DNA from: Leptospiraceae bacterium
GTDB taxonomy: Bacteria > Spirochaetota > Leptospiria > Leptospirales > Leptospiraceae
NCBI GenBank assembly: GCA_015075105.1
Contig: JABTUZ010000002.1
Coordinates: 530,001 to 594,000 of the forward strand
Direction of reading: 5' to 3'
DNA: 64,000 bases
Program-made: the position numbers and the translations under genes
Shown: positions 1 to 10,644 of the stretch, piece by piece
How the letters are laid out: each line of letters begins with the position of its first letter
Position numbering within the stretch: the stretch's first letter is position 1
Notes under the pieces: model-generated
Database searches by the model: none
Seen by the model: only the letters and a program-made list of their open reading frames with translations
Told to the model about the DNA's origin: nothing

Positions 1-311
1 GGAAACCGGCAGGGCTAACTCTGTGGAAGTTATTCGGAACTACAAATCAATTACTTGCAGGGCTTGCCTTACTTGTGATTGCGATTTATTTATACAAATC
101 GAAAAAGCCTACAATTTATGTAGCAGCACCTATGGTTTTTGTTTTGGTAGTTACGTTTTGGGCTATGGTGGATAATTTTTTTGATTTTTTAATTGGGAAA
201 AACCCAAGTGTATTACTTAGTGCAGTGGGGGGAATTTTAATTCTTCTTACAATTTGGTTAGTTATTGAAGGAATTTTGTCTATGATAAAGTTAAGAAAAA
301 CAAATGTGTAA
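1..311 (+). CDS. cstA: CstA-family transporter, C-terminal end (partial)
   Basis: Frame 3 is open from the left edge of the window to the TAA at 309-311. The codons just before the first internal start read [18 protein letters not shown], which matches the last conserved block of carbon starvation protein CstA (a peptide/pyruvate transporter of the inner membrane). Two further hydrophobic segments follow and the chain ends in a short basic tail (KLRKTNV). Only about 100 residues of a protein normally near 500-700 are present, so the GTG at 75 is an internal codon rather than a start. The family call rests on one motif and topology, but that motif is characteristic. Confidence 0.8.
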   Translation, partial: KPAGLTLWKLFGTTNQLLAGLALLVIAIYLYKSKKPTIYVAAPMVFVLVVTFWAMVDNFFDFLIGKNPSVLLSAVGGILILLTIWLVIEGILSMIKLRKTNV

Positions 312-395
312 AAATTTTTAGATTGCTAAAATATTCAGGTATTCTAAAAAAAGAATTTTACAAGAATGTGGAGTAAAACAAGGATAAGAATACTT

Positions 396-1766
396 ATGGA
401 AAAAATTAATAAAATTACACTATCAGAAAAAGAAATTCCCAAATCTTGGTATAATATTCAGGCAGATATGCCGAATCCTATGTTGCCTCCACTCCACCCG
501 GGAACAAAACAACCTGTTGGCCCTGAAGACCTTGCACCACTTTTCCCAATGGAGCTAATTAAGCAGGAAGTTTCTCGTGAGCGTTATATCGAAATCCCTG
601 AAGAAGTGATAGATATATACAAAGTTTGGAGACCGACTCCTTTATTTAGGGCGTATAGACTCGAAAAAATGTTGGATACTCCAGCAAAGATTTACTATAA
701 ATACGAAGGGGTGAGCCCAGCTGGGTCGCATAAACCTAATACTGCAGTTCCTCAAGCCTACTATAATAAAAAACAAGGCGTAAAAAGAATTACTACTGAA
801 ACCGGCGCAGGCCAATGGGGCAGTGCGCTCAGCTATGCTTGTAATATTTTTGGAATAGAATTAGAAGTGTATATGGTAAAAGTTAGTTTCGAGCAAAAAC
901 CGTATAGAAAAACTCTGATGAATACTTGGGGAGCAAAAGTATTCGCTTCACCATCTGACAGGACAGATGCAGGAAAATTAATTTTATCAAAAGATCCAAA
1001 ATCTCCAGGTAGCCTTGGGATTGCTATTTCTGAGGCAGTTGAGCTTGCAGCAAAAGATGAGGATACCAAATACGCGCTCGGAAGTGTTTTAAATCACGTT
1101 TTACTTCACCAGACAATCGTGGGACAAGAGGCACTTTTGCAAATGGAGAAAGCTGGAGACTTGCCCGATGTAGTGATTGCGCCTTTTGGTGGTGGTTCCA
1201 ACTTTGCAGGAATAAGTTTTCCTTTTTTAAAATTAAATTTTACGGATAACAAAAAAATTCGTTGTATTGCGGTTGAGCCTGCGTCTTGCCCTAAACTTAC
1301 CAAAGGGGAATTTAGATACGATTTTGGAGATAGTATCGGCATGACTCCACTAATTCCGATGTACACTCTCGGTCATTCTTTTGTTCCTCCTTCTATCCAT
1401 GCGGGTGGGCTTAGATACCACGGTGCAGGCGCGATAGTGAGTCAATTATTGAAAGATAAGCTAATAGAAGCTGTGGCTATTCAACAAAAAGAGTGCTTTG
1501 AAGCGGGTGTTGCATTTACTAAAGCAGAAGGAATTTTACCTGCTCCAGAGGCGACACACGGCATAGCAGAGGTATTTCGTCAGGCAAAAAAAGCAAAAGA
1601 AGAAGGTAAGTCTAAAACGATATTATTCAATCTTTGTGGACATGGGTATTTGGACCTTGGAGCTTATGAAGATTATTTTTCGGGAAAGTTAGTTGATCAT
1701 AATTTAAGTGATGAAGAAGTAAAAAAATACTTAGTTGACCTTGAAGGATTTCCTAAAGCTATTTAG
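396..1766 (+). CDS. trpB2: TrpB2-type tryptophan synthase beta chain-like PLP enzyme
   Basis: A 456-residue fold-type II PLP enzyme that would condense indole with serine to give tryptophan. The PLP lysine lies in AGSHKPNTA (Lys113) and the phosphate-binding glycine run is GGGSNFAG. Length and the N-terminal [10 protein letters not shown] block fit the TrpB2 group (TIGR01415) rather than the TrpA-coupled TrpB1. No trpA is adjacent, which agrees with TrpB2 enzymes often standing alone as indole salvage enzymes. An upstream in-frame ATG exists at 366, but AGGAT at 381-385 sits well placed for the ATG at 396, so I chose that start. Confidence 0.9.
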   Translation: MEKINKITLSEKEIPKSWYNIQADMPNPMLPPLHPGTKQPVGPEDLAPLFPMELIKQEVSRERYIEIPEEVIDIYKVWRPTPLFRAYRLEKMLDTPAKIYYKYEGVSPAGSHKPNTAVPQAYYNKKQGVKRITTETGAGQWGSALSYACNIFGIELEVYMVKVSFEQKPYRKTLMNTWGAKVFASPSDRTDAGKLILSKDPKSPGSLGIAISEAVELAAKDEDTKYALGSVLNHVLLHQTIVGQEALLQMEKAGDLPDVVIAPFGGGSNFAGISFPFLKLNFTDNKKIRCIAVEPASCPKLTKGEFRYDFGDSIGMTPLIPMYTLGHSFVPPSIHAGGLRYHGAGAIVSQLLKDKLIEAVAIQQKECFEAGVAFTKAEGILPAPEATHGIAEVFRQAKKAKEEGKSKTILFNLCGHGYLDLGAYEDYFSGKLVDHNLSDEEVKKYLVDLEGFPKAI

Positions 1767-1811
1767 TTTTTTTATTGGCACCCGAGTAAACGCCTTATAG
1801 AATTTGAAATT

Positions 1812-3377
1812 TTGCTAAAATATAGGTTCGTGGAAATTTACTCAAAACGACTTTTTGCTGCGATACCGTTTCTATTTTTATTTGAAATAATTTTTTTCTC
1901 TTTCGAAATTTTTCCTCAGGAAAAAAATATCATAGAAAAAGATAAATCTGCCACGGAATTAAAAGAAAAAAGTTTAGAGCTTGAAAAAGAAAATGAAGAA
2001 ATTTCAGATAAAGATATTGTAACTTCAAAATTTTCGGAGATAAAAATTTTTGGGTTTGTGGATGTTTATTACAACTATACATTGAATGATAAACAAGGTA
2101 ATAAAGTTGATTCCTCTGAAACATTTCACCAGTACAATAAACAATTTGCTGTCAATTCAACCGAACTCGATTTAGAAAAAATTGCTAAAAAAGAAAGTCC
2201 ATGGGGTTTTCGGGTGGATTTTATGTATGGACAAAACCCTGTATTTCAGGAAAGGCCAAGTGCTGTGACAAATAATATTTTTAATATGAATATGTTGCAG
2301 CAAGCCTATATTAGTGTATTTTTTCCTTTGCTAAAAGGCTTACACGTTGAACTAGGAAAGATGACCGGGCATATCGGTTTTGATTCATTAGAGTCAATGA
2401 ACATGAACACATATACACTTGGATATATATTTTTCAATGTCCCATTTATTAATACGGGTGCTAGAGCAGTATTAAAATTTTCTGAGCACTGGACTTTTTC
2501 ATTGTTCTATTACAATAGTGCTCAAGGAACAGGGTATGCAAACCCTAATTCGCATAACGTCCCTCCATCCGATAAACTTACCTCTACTTTTCTAACAGAT
2601 ACTTCACGCCATGCGTATTCGGACGGTTTGAATAAGGCTCAAACTGTTGGCACCAGATTGAATGGGGATATAATCAGGGATAGATTGAGTCTCACTTGGA
2701 ACTTGATGCTTGGAAATGATAATGAAGTAGGAAGAATTTCCAATAGAAATATCTATATCCGAGATGTAACCGGAATTTCTCCGAGTACGCCACCTACAAA
2801 TTCAAAATACGATTACTATTTTATTCATCAGTCTTGGTTGACAATCAGTCCGAATAAAAGTTTTACATTTACCTTAGATTGGACTCACCAGATTCGCTCT
2901 GGGAGTACGGCAGTCGGAAATGGCGTTTATGTCAATGAAGGAATACAACAAATCGGTACAACCAATTTGCCTGTAACGGTCGGTAGAGACGATAGAGATG
3001 TAAAAAGAATAAATAACACTTACGCAATATTTGCAAAATACTGTTTTACTGAAAATTGGGCACTTGGATTTCGCTATGAAAATATAGACGATAAAAGATA
3101 CGGTGGTTCTTACGTCGCCAATCCTCCACTTTCCGGGGTAACACCAAATTATAGATATGACTTGGTTTATTTAGATAGGATTGGGCTGAGAAAACCTTCT
3201 AACCTTGGGCAGTTGCGCTCCGTGACTGTTACACCAACTTATATTTTTTCTGAGCATGTAATCATTAAGTTGGATTTAAGGAAAGATTGGGCACTTGGTA
3301 AACAGTTTGTAAATATCCATGGAAACCCTTCAAGCTCTCAAGTTGGATTTATATTGGGAGTAGTTGCCAAGTTTTAA
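1812..3377 (+). CDS. outer-membrane beta-barrel porin, OmpL/BBP2-like
   Basis: About 521 residues. A hydrophobic signal segment (residues about 15-33) is followed by a Lys/Glu-rich linker and then by alternating aromatic/polar strands such as FGFVDVYYNY, typical of the barrel family PF07642 (bbp2, OmpL-like). The chain ends in a hydrophobic strand closing on Phe (GVVAKF), as outer-membrane proteins do for BAM recognition. It would form a channel in the outer membrane; the substrate cannot be told. The reading frame opens with TTG at 1812; a GTG at 1830 would also leave a good signal peptide, so the start is uncertain. The stop lies 10 bp from the convergent tRNA gene. Confidence 0.75.
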   Translation: MLKYRFVEIYSKRLFAAIPFLFLFEIIFFSFEIFPQEKNIIEKDKSATELKEKSLELEKENEEISDKDIVTSKFSEIKIFGFVDVYYNYTLNDKQGNKVDSSETFHQYNKQFAVNSTELDLEKIAKKESPWGFRVDFMYGQNPVFQERPSAVTNNIFNMNMLQQAYISVFFPLLKGLHVELGKMTGHIGFDSLESMNMNTYTLGYIFFNVPFINTGARAVLKFSEHWTFSLFYYNSAQGTGYANPNSHNVPPSDKLTSTFLTDTSRHAYSDGLNKAQTVGTRLNGDIIRDRLSLTWNLMLGNDNEVGRISNRNIYIRDVTGISPSTPPTNSKYDYYFIHQSWLTISPNKSFTFTLDWTHQIRSGSTAVGNGVYVNEGIQQIGTTNLPVTVGRDDRDVKRINNTYAIFAKYCFTENWALGFRYENIDDKRYGGSYVANPPLSGVTPNYRYDLVYLDRIGLRKPSNLGQLRSVTVTPTYIFSEHVIIKLDLRKDWALGKQFVNIHGNPSSSQVGFILGVVAKF

Positions 3378-3386
3378 ATTTCAAAA

Positions 3387-3757
<371 letters not shown>

Positions 3758-4774
3758 TTATGAACTTGATTTTATATTTTGGTTCAATAGCCTATCTATC
3801 CCTTCTTCGATTTGTACTTTTGGAGAGTATCTGTATTCTTGGATGGCTTTCGTTGCAGAGATTTCTTGAGATCCGGTTAATGGGCTTAAATCAATTACAT
3901 ATTTTGTTTTAGTTAGTTTGAAAAAAAAGGCAATTCTATTAAAGTTAGAAACTGTTTGTAATAAAAATTTAGAGATAGGTATTTTTAAATACACCGACCC
4001 AGAAAGGTTTTTTTGGATTAGTCGAATAAGGTTAGGGTACTCTACTTTTTCCGGGTTTACGATGTTGAAAATAATGTTTGACTTTCTATCTTTTTTTATT
4101 TCGAGTAGAAAATATTCAACTAAATCGCCTATATAGATAAAATTTTTACTATTTCTCCCATAATTTAAAAAAGGAATTATTCTTTTTTTCATCAGATGTA
4201 TTAATTTATTTATAAAACTTTTATTGTTTTCTCCGTAAACAGATCCTATTCTAAAAATTGTTACCGGTACTTTTTTATTTTCCAATAAAATATTTTCAGC
4301 GAGTATCTTGGATATTGCGTAATCGGAGATTCCTTCTAATTTAGAGTCCTCTGTGATTTTTTCTTTTTTGTTTTTACCGTAAACAGACACAGAGCTTGAG
4401 AAAATAAATTTTTTTACGCTTTTCAATTTTGCAAATTCTAAAAGTATCTTAGTAAAATCTAAATTACTCTTTTTATAGTCTTCAAAAGAAATACTTTTGC
4501 CTGCTACTTGCCCGCCAAGATGGATAACGCAGTCTATTTTTTCGTGAATCGATATATGCTTTACATTTTGGTAATCACATTCTATAAAATGAAAATTTTT
4601 GTTTAGGCAAATATCTTTCGGGAAGTTTTTCACCTTACGACCTAGTGCATAAATTTTGTAATGGTCTATCAACTTTGGAAGTAAAACTTTTCCGATACTC
4701 CCGCTTCCACCGGTAATTAATATAGAATGAATTTTAGAGGAAGTTCTTGACTTTTGAGTGATTTTTTTTACCAT
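3758..4774 (-). CDS. NAD-dependent epimerase/dehydratase (extended SDR)
   Basis: A 338-residue soluble protein of the extended short-chain dehydrogenase family. The nucleotide-binding motif GGSGSIG follows a basic N-terminus, and the catalytic pair appears as YAISK with upstream serines in FIFSSSVSVYG. This architecture is that of nucleotide-sugar epimerases and dehydratases (GalE/RfbB type) used in polysaccharide or LPS synthesis. The exact substrate cannot be read from sequence. It is divergent from the DUF6580 gene, whose preferred start lies 31 bp away, so the two promoters must overlap the opposite 5' ends. No strong Shine-Dalgarno precedes the ATG. Confidence 0.85.
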   Translation of the reverse strand: MVKKITQKSRTSSKIHSILITGGSGSIGKVLLPKLIDHYKIYALGRKVKNFPKDICLNKNFHFIECDYQNVKHISIHEKIDCVIHLGGQVAGKSISFEDYKKSNLDFTKILLEFAKLKSVKKFIFSSSVSVYGKNKKEKITEDSKLEGISDYAISKILAENILLENKKVPVTIFRIGSVYGENNKSFINKLIHLMKKRIIPFLNYGRNSKNFIYIGDLVEYFLLEIKKDRKSNIIFNIVNPEKVEYPNLIRLIQKNLSGSVYLKIPISKFLLQTVSNFNRIAFFFKLTKTKYVIDLSPLTGSQEISATKAIQEYRYSPKVQIEEGIDRLLNQNIKSSS

Positions 4775-4805
4775 TGGAATAGATTCTAAAAGAGGGCTGA
4801 CTCAA

Positions 4806-5339
4806 ATGATTAATTCTCGTTTTCTTACAATTTCTGCAATGATTTTTTTGGCTGCGATTAGTAGAATACTTCCGCATCCGTCTAATTTTACTCCAATTAT
4901 GGCTATTTCACTTTTTGCAGGAGCTGTTCTGCCTAAAAAATTGGAAGCTCTTCTCATTCCTACTCTTGCTATGCTTGTAAGTGACTTCATAATAGGTTTT
5001 CATCCTCTAATTTGGGTGGTCTATCCTTGTATTTTACTCATGGTATTTTTAGGCTCTTTAATCAAGGAAAAACATAGCGCCTTGAGAATTCTTGGAATGA
5101 GTTTATCTGGCTCTGTTTTATTTTTTCTAATTACCAATTTTTTTGTATTTTTAACAACAGGAATGTATCCTCAAAACCTTGGTGGACTAATTCAGGCATA
5201 CACTCTCGCAATTCCATTTTTTCAAAACAGTGTAATTGGAGATTTATTTTTTACTGTAGTGTTGTTTGGTGCGTTACGCGTCTTTGAAATGCGTGGCTGG
5301 GTATCACCAGAATTAAAATCTTCAGAGGTTAGAATTTGA
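4806..5339 (+). CDS. DUF6580 integral membrane protein
   Basis: About 177 residues with five or so hydrophobic helices. The N-terminal SRILPHPSNFTPIMAISLFAG block is what I recognise as DUF6580, small membrane proteins resembling substrate-binding subunits of ECF transporters. The reading frame extends upstream to 4758, but AGAGGG at 4790-4795 is well placed for the ATG at 4806. Its stop overlaps the TTG start of the cytochrome gene, so the two are probably translated together. No function is established for this family. Confidence 0.75.
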   Translation: MINSRFLTISAMIFLAAISRILPHPSNFTPIMAISLFAGAVLPKKLEALLIPTLAMLVSDFIIGFHPLIWVVYPCILLMVFLGSLIKEKHSALRILGMSLSGSVLFFLITNFFVFLTTGMYPQNLGGLIQAYTLAIPFFQNSVIGDLFFTVVLFGALRVFEMRGWVSPELKSSEVRI

Positions 5340-5728
5340 ATAAAGTTTTATTTTCTGTTTTTCTTTTAGTAGGGATTTTTTCTTTGACTTTGTTTTCTAA
5401 TATAACTGCACAAAGTTCAGGAAAAGAAATGAATCTTCACGACTTCATGGAAGATTTTACCGAAGTTGCGATTGAAAAAGCCAAAAAAAATGGCGATATA
5501 AAATATCTTGAAAGAGTATATAAAGAAATTCCCAATCTCGCTCTACCTGAAGCAAAAGAAAAATGGACTGAGATTACTTCAAAAGCTATTGCAGGAAAAG
5601 ACTACGATAGTTTTAAAAAATCCTGTAAAGCCTGCCACAAAGAGTATAAAAAGCCATACAAAAAAACTTACAGAAAAAGACAAATTACTATTCCTTTAGA
5701 TTTAATTCAGTTGTTTAAGGATATTTAG
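5336..5728 (+). CDS. small periplasmic c-type cytochrome
   Basis: 130 residues with a Sec signal peptide (hydrophobic residues 4-19, cleavage near ITAQS). A single haem-c site CKACH sits at residues 97-101, near the C-terminus, after a helical domain. One site, small size and C-terminal placement resemble cytochrome c' or class II cytochromes c, with His101 as axial ligand. The tail is strongly basic. It would carry electrons in the periplasm. The start is a TTG overlapping the upstream stop (TTGA), suggesting coupling with the DUF6580 gene. Confidence 0.75.
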   Translation: MNKVLFSVFLLVGIFSLTLFSNITAQSSGKEMNLHDFMEDFTEVAIEKAKKNGDIKYLERVYKEIPNLALPEAKEKWTEITSKAIAGKDYDSFKKSCKACHKEYKKPYKKTYRKRQITIPLDLIQLFKDI

Positions 5729-5767
5729 AAGCATTACGTTTACAGTAAACATAAAAATTTATTGATT

Positions 5768-6697
5768 ATGGCTACTGCAATTTGTCTTGACAAAATATTT
5801 TGGGAGCACGACACAGGTAACTCTCACCCTGAAAACTCCAACCGGCTAACTTCTATTCAAAAGAGGTTGCAAAGTTCAAGTTTTTATAAAGACTTGATTC
5901 AACCAAAAATTCAAGCTGCAAAGTTAGGCGACATTGCTAAGATTCATACCGAGTCTTATATTCAAAGCGTAGAGAAAATATCTGGGAAAAGGGGGTATTT
6001 TGATTTAGACACTCCTTATTCGGAGATGTCGCATAACGCAGCATTTTTAGCGGCAGGTTCCGGTATCACTTTAGCTGATTTAATAACGAGTAAAGAAATT
6101 CAAAATGGTATGGCTATTGTAAGGCCTCCTGGTCACCACGCAGAAAATGACCACGCTATGGGTTTTTGTATTTTTAACAATATCGCTATCACAGCGCGCT
6201 ATATACAAAGCCTTGGATTTACAAAAATTTTAATCTTAGACTGGGATGTACACCACGGCAATGGCACAGAGCGTTCATTTTACGATGACGATAGCGTGTT
6301 TTTTATTTCTTTGCATCAGTATCCGTTCTATCCCGGAACAGGAAAAGAGACGAGTAAGGGAAAAGGAAATGGGTTAGGCTATAATTTGAATGTGCCTCTT
6401 TCTTCAGGTAGCAGCGACTCCGATTATCTTGCTGCCTTTGATAAACTCATAGAAAAGGAGATAGATTCCTTTTCTCCTGATTTTATTTTGATTTCGGCAG
6501 GGTTTGACGCACACAAAAATGACCCTTTAGGTGGAATGGATTTGAGTACTAAAGCTTTTGAAAAATTTTCTATCTTTATGAAAAGAAAGGCGAGTGAGCA
6601 TTGCGACAATCGGCTAATTTCATTTTTAGAAGGTGGATACGATTTAAAAGCACTTGCAGAATGTGTTGAGTCTCATATTGCAGTACTAGTAGGATGA
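5768..6697 (+). CDS. histone-deacetylase-family hydrolase
   Basis: 310 residues of the arginase/deacetylase superfamily (class II HDAC, acetoin-utilisation AcuC and acetylpolyamine amidohydrolase relatives). Zinc and catalytic motifs are intact: RPPGHHAE around residue 122, DWDVHHGNGT around 158, SAGFDAH around 245 and a C-terminal LEGGYD. It would remove acetyl groups from lysine or polyamine substrates in the cytoplasm. The ATG at 5768 lies two codons inside a longer TTG-initiated frame. The substrate cannot be assigned. Confidence 0.92.
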   Translation: MATAICLDKIFWEHDTGNSHPENSNRLTSIQKRLQSSSFYKDLIQPKIQAAKLGDIAKIHTESYIQSVEKISGKRGYFDLDTPYSEMSHNAAFLAAGSGITLADLITSKEIQNGMAIVRPPGHHAENDHAMGFCIFNNIAITARYIQSLGFTKILILDWDVHHGNGTERSFYDDDSVFFISLHQYPFYPGTGKETSKGKGNGLGYNLNVPLSSGSSDSDYLAAFDKLIEKEIDSFSPDFILISAGFDAHKNDPLGGMDLSTKAFEKFSIFMKRKASEHCDNRLISFLEGGYDLKALAECVESHIAVLVG

Positions 6698-6700
6698 TTT

Positions 6701-9700
6701 TTAATTATCGCTATACAACTCCTTTACTAAAGAATTTAATACATAATAAGCAAAATTCAGATTATTTTTATTTTTTACTTCCAAAATATCAAGGTTGTTA
6801 ATAATTTTATCCACACTATTAAAAGAATTATTATCTAACTGGATAAGTTTAATTTGGATAGAGTTTGAAATATCTGATATTTTTTTGGCAATTTCTTTGT
6901 TAGGTAGAATTATTTTTTTGAAATCATCCCACGAAATTTCTTTACGAACTTTCAATTGGTTTTGCATTTCATCAAATAAGAACTTTGCTAGGTTTGTGCC
7001 GCGAATTTCAAGTGAGATGATTTTTTTATTCTTTAGTTTTAATTGAATGTTGTGATTAAATCCATGTTTCTTTAATCTATTCTCCGGTTCAATAAGCGAG
7101 TAACCTTCCCCGGCTATTTCCAAGACATCTTTGATGAGAAAATTTTTAGGAACTTCACCAAAATAAATATAGCTGTTCTTTATTGAATCTAAATCGTTTA
7201 TATGATTATCAAATATCGTAACTCTTTCGGCGGTTTGAATTTCTATTTCTTTTGAGAGTGAATTTGCAATAATTTGATAATCATATTTTAAATTTTTGAT
7301 ATTTTTATTATCTATATCAAATTCAAAACCAAGATTTTTATAGGAATATAGCTCTCCTGTCCATTCTATAATATAGTCAACCAACCCTTTCTCTTTAATG
7401 AATGTGTTACTTGTTTTATTATGTTTGAACTGAGTTGTATCTTTTAAAGTCCTATAATCTCCTGCTAAAAAATCGTGTATTTCTTTTTCTCGTATATTGG
7501 AAAAATCGATCTTAGGAATTGGGATTTTAGAAACAGAGGTTGTAAATAATTCAAATGAGTTTCCTTTCATTTTGCAATTACCACTTTTTAGCCAATTCAA
7601 AACGTGATCTGAAATGAGCACTCCAAATATGTATTTCAAAGATTCTTCTGTTTTATCTTTTTTATTTATGTAGTAAGTATCTGTTGCGCTATAAAAAGGA
7701 TGATTTGTGTAAGCAAAACTATTTGTATTTGTACGATAGGAAATCATGATTTTTTCAGATTCAAAGAGAGACTTTTCTCTTGCCCACCACAAATCAAACC
7801 ATCGGATTTTTCCTTGCTCGACCTCTCTCCTTGTTTCTAAATAATCCGTATATTTTTCTATATGATTTTTGAATTTTGGAAAATTTGATATTTTATCAAT
7901 TTTTGGTGTGTAAATTAAAAAGTTATTTGAAGAGAAATTTAAGAATGCTTTTTTAATATCTGAATTTTTATAAAACGTATAAAGCAATTCTTTTTCAATA
8001 GATTTATGTTCGACTTCTTCTTTTGAAAGAACAAATACTCCTTCATTGTCTGTTATTTTATATTCCTTAATCTTAGAAGATTTTAATTTATTAATCATTT
8101 TTCTTGTATCAACGGGACCTGGAACTACCCCCTGATTTACATTACAAAACTGTTGCAACTCTACAATATTTCCATGAATCTGAATGGAGTCTTTTTCTTT
8201 TTTATAAATATACCAAGCATTCTCGTCTAGTTCACCTTGTAAATTTACGCTATAATACACATCTGCAATTTCTTCTCTTTTAAAATTTCCAAGTAAAAAA
8301 CTTGATCTATCAGGGTTTGCAAATAAATCAAATTGTTCTTTATTTAATAAGAGGCTTTGCCATCTATCAAAATTTTTGATAACAGTTTTTTTTGTAGTTA
8401 AGGTCTCGGTGGGGTCTAATATCCAGTCTTTTTGAAACTGGATAATTTTAATTTTGTTATTTTTTCTTTCATTCTCTTCGCTACATTTTTCTAAAACAAA
8501 AACAATATTTTCCTGTCCTTTCGCTTCAGGAAATAGCTTAATCCCTTTAAAATCAATTATCTCTATTATCTTTGCATTGTTTAAGATATATTTTCTTAAC
8601 TGGCTGGCTCCATCTGCGGTAAGCCAGTATTGTGTTGTAATAAAAGAAAATCTTCCGCCCTCTTTTAATTTACTTAAGCCAAGTATTATGAAATAGTAAA
8701 GGTAGTCACTTTTTCCCTGATAGAAATTTTTCCAATATTTGTGGGTTTGAAGCGGTTTGAAAATATCCTTATGACCGCTTTCACCGACATAAGGAGGATT
8801 TCCGACTACAAAATCAAAATCATTCTTATTTATCAAGGAAATAAATTTCTTTTCCTTAGGAGAGGCAGTGACGCTCAAGTCAATTGGCGTAGCCGTTTCT
8901 CCGTTTATTTCCTGATGGTTGTAAATCTGCAAAAGACTGTCTTTTCTATACACATTTAATGTGTGGATTTTTTTTTGGGCTTCTTTTTCAAGATTTTTTA
9001 TTAAAGGCAAAATTTGTACTATTAAGTTTATCTCGCAAAGAAAATGAGCAAATGCAGTCAATTCTGTTCCGAATAAATTGTTTGCAATATGAATTTTCGC
9101 CTGACCTTCTGTGTTTAAAGAAGCCATTCTGATTCGTTTTGCTGCCTCAACTAAAAAACCGCCTGATCCGCAAGCCGGATCTAATAAAGTTTTATTTTCT
9201 ATCTTAGACAAATCTTTAAACGAGAATCCAACCCGATTTAAAATAAATTCTACAATATAGTGAGGAGTATAGTATTGCCCCTTTTCTTTTCGTTCTTCAT
9301 AATTTAGATAGTGCTCATATAAATCGCCAATCAAGTCAAAATCAATTTCTGAAAAATTTATTTTACTTAATTCAAAAAGAATTTCTATAAATGTGTCTTC
9401 ATTTTCGATTACAAAATTATAAACACTCTCCTCAAAAAAACTTGGTATAATATCGCTTGCATCAATGTTGGATTCTCTTAGAATTCTTTTTAGCGTAAGA
9501 CTAAAGGGAGGCTCTGTTTTTAATTTAAATCCTCCGTTGTATAAATGAATCGGGATGAGGTTGTTGTCCTCCAAAATTCTAATTAGAATGAGTTTAATGA
9601 GTAGCACATAAGAGGCTTGCTTAACAAATTCCTCAAGTAAAATTGATTCTTGGTCTTCTTCGTTTCTTATCTTAAATTCAAAACTGATTTTTTGCAATTC

Positions 9701-10465
9701 GGAGTGAAGCTGCTCCCAGTCGTAGCTGTCTTTTGTAATTCGCTCCACTTGATTTTTTATATCAACATTGATTGCGCTTAACGTATTATATATAGTTGCT
9801 TTTAACAGATCTTTATCTGGTTTTATTAAATCTTCTTTTTGTCTTGTTTTGATTTCTTCTGTAAATTGAGATCTATCAATCTCGTGATATTTAAAATTTT
9901 CAATAAACCATAGAAAGTTCTCGTAGTCTTCGCCTGAAAAGTCATCCTGATGAAATTGATTGTAAAGATTTATAAAATTAATTTTTTTTGGTAAATGCTT
10001 AATAACAAAATTACCATTTATATCATAATCCCTTAGATAAAATTCAATGCTGACTAAATTATAAAGAATACCGTATTTATAGCCTTCAAATGATCTTAAA
10101 TATCTGGAGATTTGATTGTAAGAAGTTTCTGTAGTGTTGGAAGAAATAGGTTTGATTTCAATCCCTGTGGATTTTGCATCTAAAAGAAATAAGTTATTTC
10201 TAAACGTTCTGAAGTCTGGTTTATCTCCTCCTTTGGTACCTTGCTGAATAAGATTTACTCCAGATTTATAGCCAAGCAAATCTAAGATTTTTAATAAAAT
10301 TGGCGTTACTACAGAGTCTTCATCACCCTTATACTTTCGATTATAATCTGTTAAGATAGCATATTCTGTGAAGTTAACAGGTTTGTTCTCTTTAGATCGG
10401 AATCTATCTTCTTTCAAAATCCGAATGATTGAATTTAAGAAATCCTTTGTTTTCACTTGAGACAT
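6701..10465 (-). CDS. Type IIG restriction-modification enzyme (Eco57I/TaqI-like MTase with N-terminal nuclease)
   Basis: About 1254 residues combining nuclease, adenine-N6 methyltransferase and target recognition in one chain. Near residues 70-100 a PD-(D/E)xK-like site appears (GGDKPDF then LLDAKS). The SAM-binding motif LLDPACGSGGF lies near 430 and the catalytic NPPY (FVVGNPPYVGE) near 556, preceded by the helical segment KGQYYTP. A TaqI-type specificity domain (NQGVVPGPVDTRK) begins near 785. No separate nuclease or specificity gene is adjacent, as expected for a self-contained Type IIG/IIL enzyme. BREX PglX is an alternative for the methylase part, but the N-terminal nuclease signature and absence of other BREX genes argue against it. 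The frame extends upstream to 10531, but MSQVKTKDF is the more natural start. Confidence 0.88.
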   Translation of the reverse strand: MSQVKTKDFLNSIIRILKEDRFRSKENKPVNFTEYAILTDYNRKYKGDEDSVVTPILLKILDLLGYKSGVNLIQQGTKGGDKPDFRTFRNNLFLLDAKSTGIEIKPISSNTTETSYNQISRYLRSFEGYKYGILYNLVSIEFYLRDYDINGNFVIKHLPKKINFINLYNQFHQDDFSGEDYENFLWFIENFKYHEIDRSQFTEEIKTRQKEDLIKPDKDLLKATIYNTLSAINVDIKNQVERITKDSYDWEQLHSELQKISFEFKIRNEEDQESILLEEFVKQASYVLLIKLILIRILEDNNLIPIHLYNGGFKLKTEPPFSLTLKRILRESNIDASDIIPSFFEESVYNFVIENEDTFIEILFELSKINFSEIDFDLIGDLYEHYLNYEERKEKGQYYTPHYIVEFILNRVGFSFKDLSKIENKTLLDPACGSGGFLVEAAKRIRMASLNTEGQAKIHIANNLFGTELTAFAHFLCEINLIVQILPLIKNLEKEAQKKIHTLNVYRKDSLLQIYNHQEINGETATPIDLSVTASPKEKKFISLINKNDFDFVVGNPPYVGESGHKDIFKPLQTHKYWKNFYQGKSDYLYYFIILGLSKLKEGGRFSFITTQYWLTADGASQLRKYILNNAKIIEIIDFKGIKLFPEAKGQENIVFVLEKCSEENERKNNKIKIIQFQKDWILDPTETLTTKKTVIKNFDRWQSLLLNKEQFDLFANPDRSSFLLGNFKREEIADVYYSVNLQGELDENAWYIYKKEKDSIQIHGNIVELQQFCNVNQGVVPGPVDTRKMINKLKSSKIKEYKITDNEGVFVLSKEEVEHKSIEKELLYTFYKNSDIKKAFLNFSSNNFLIYTPKIDKISNFPKFKNHIEKYTDYLETRREVEQGKIRWFDLWWAREKSLFESEKIMISYRTNTNSFAYTNHPFYSATDTYYINKKDKTEESLKYIFGVLISDHVLNWLKSGNCKMKGNSFELFTTSVSKIPIPKIDFSNIREKEIHDFLAGDYRTLKDTTQFKHNKTSNTFIKEKGLVDYIIEWTGELYSYKNLGFEFDIDNKNIKNLKYDYQIIANSLSKEIEIQTAERVTIFDNHINDLDSIKNSYIYFGEVPKNFLIKDVLEIAGEGYSLIEPENRLKKHGFNHNIQLKLKNKKIISLEIRGTNLAKFLFDEMQNQLKVRKEISWDDFKKIILPNKEIAKKISDISNSIQIKLIQLDNNSFNSVDKIINNLDILEVKNKNNLNFAYYVLNSLVKELYSDN

Positions 10466-10644
10466 AATGAGCACAGTTAATACAAAGTCAATTTCTAAAT
10501 ATTGAATTTTAAAAAAGCAATATATCATCACTTAAAATTTCACAAAAATAAACGCGGATTTACTATCGGGATAATTTTTTTCCTTTTTTGTAGAATTTTT
10601 ATATAAAATTATAGTCAAATAATTAACCTAGAGGTTATTTTTCG

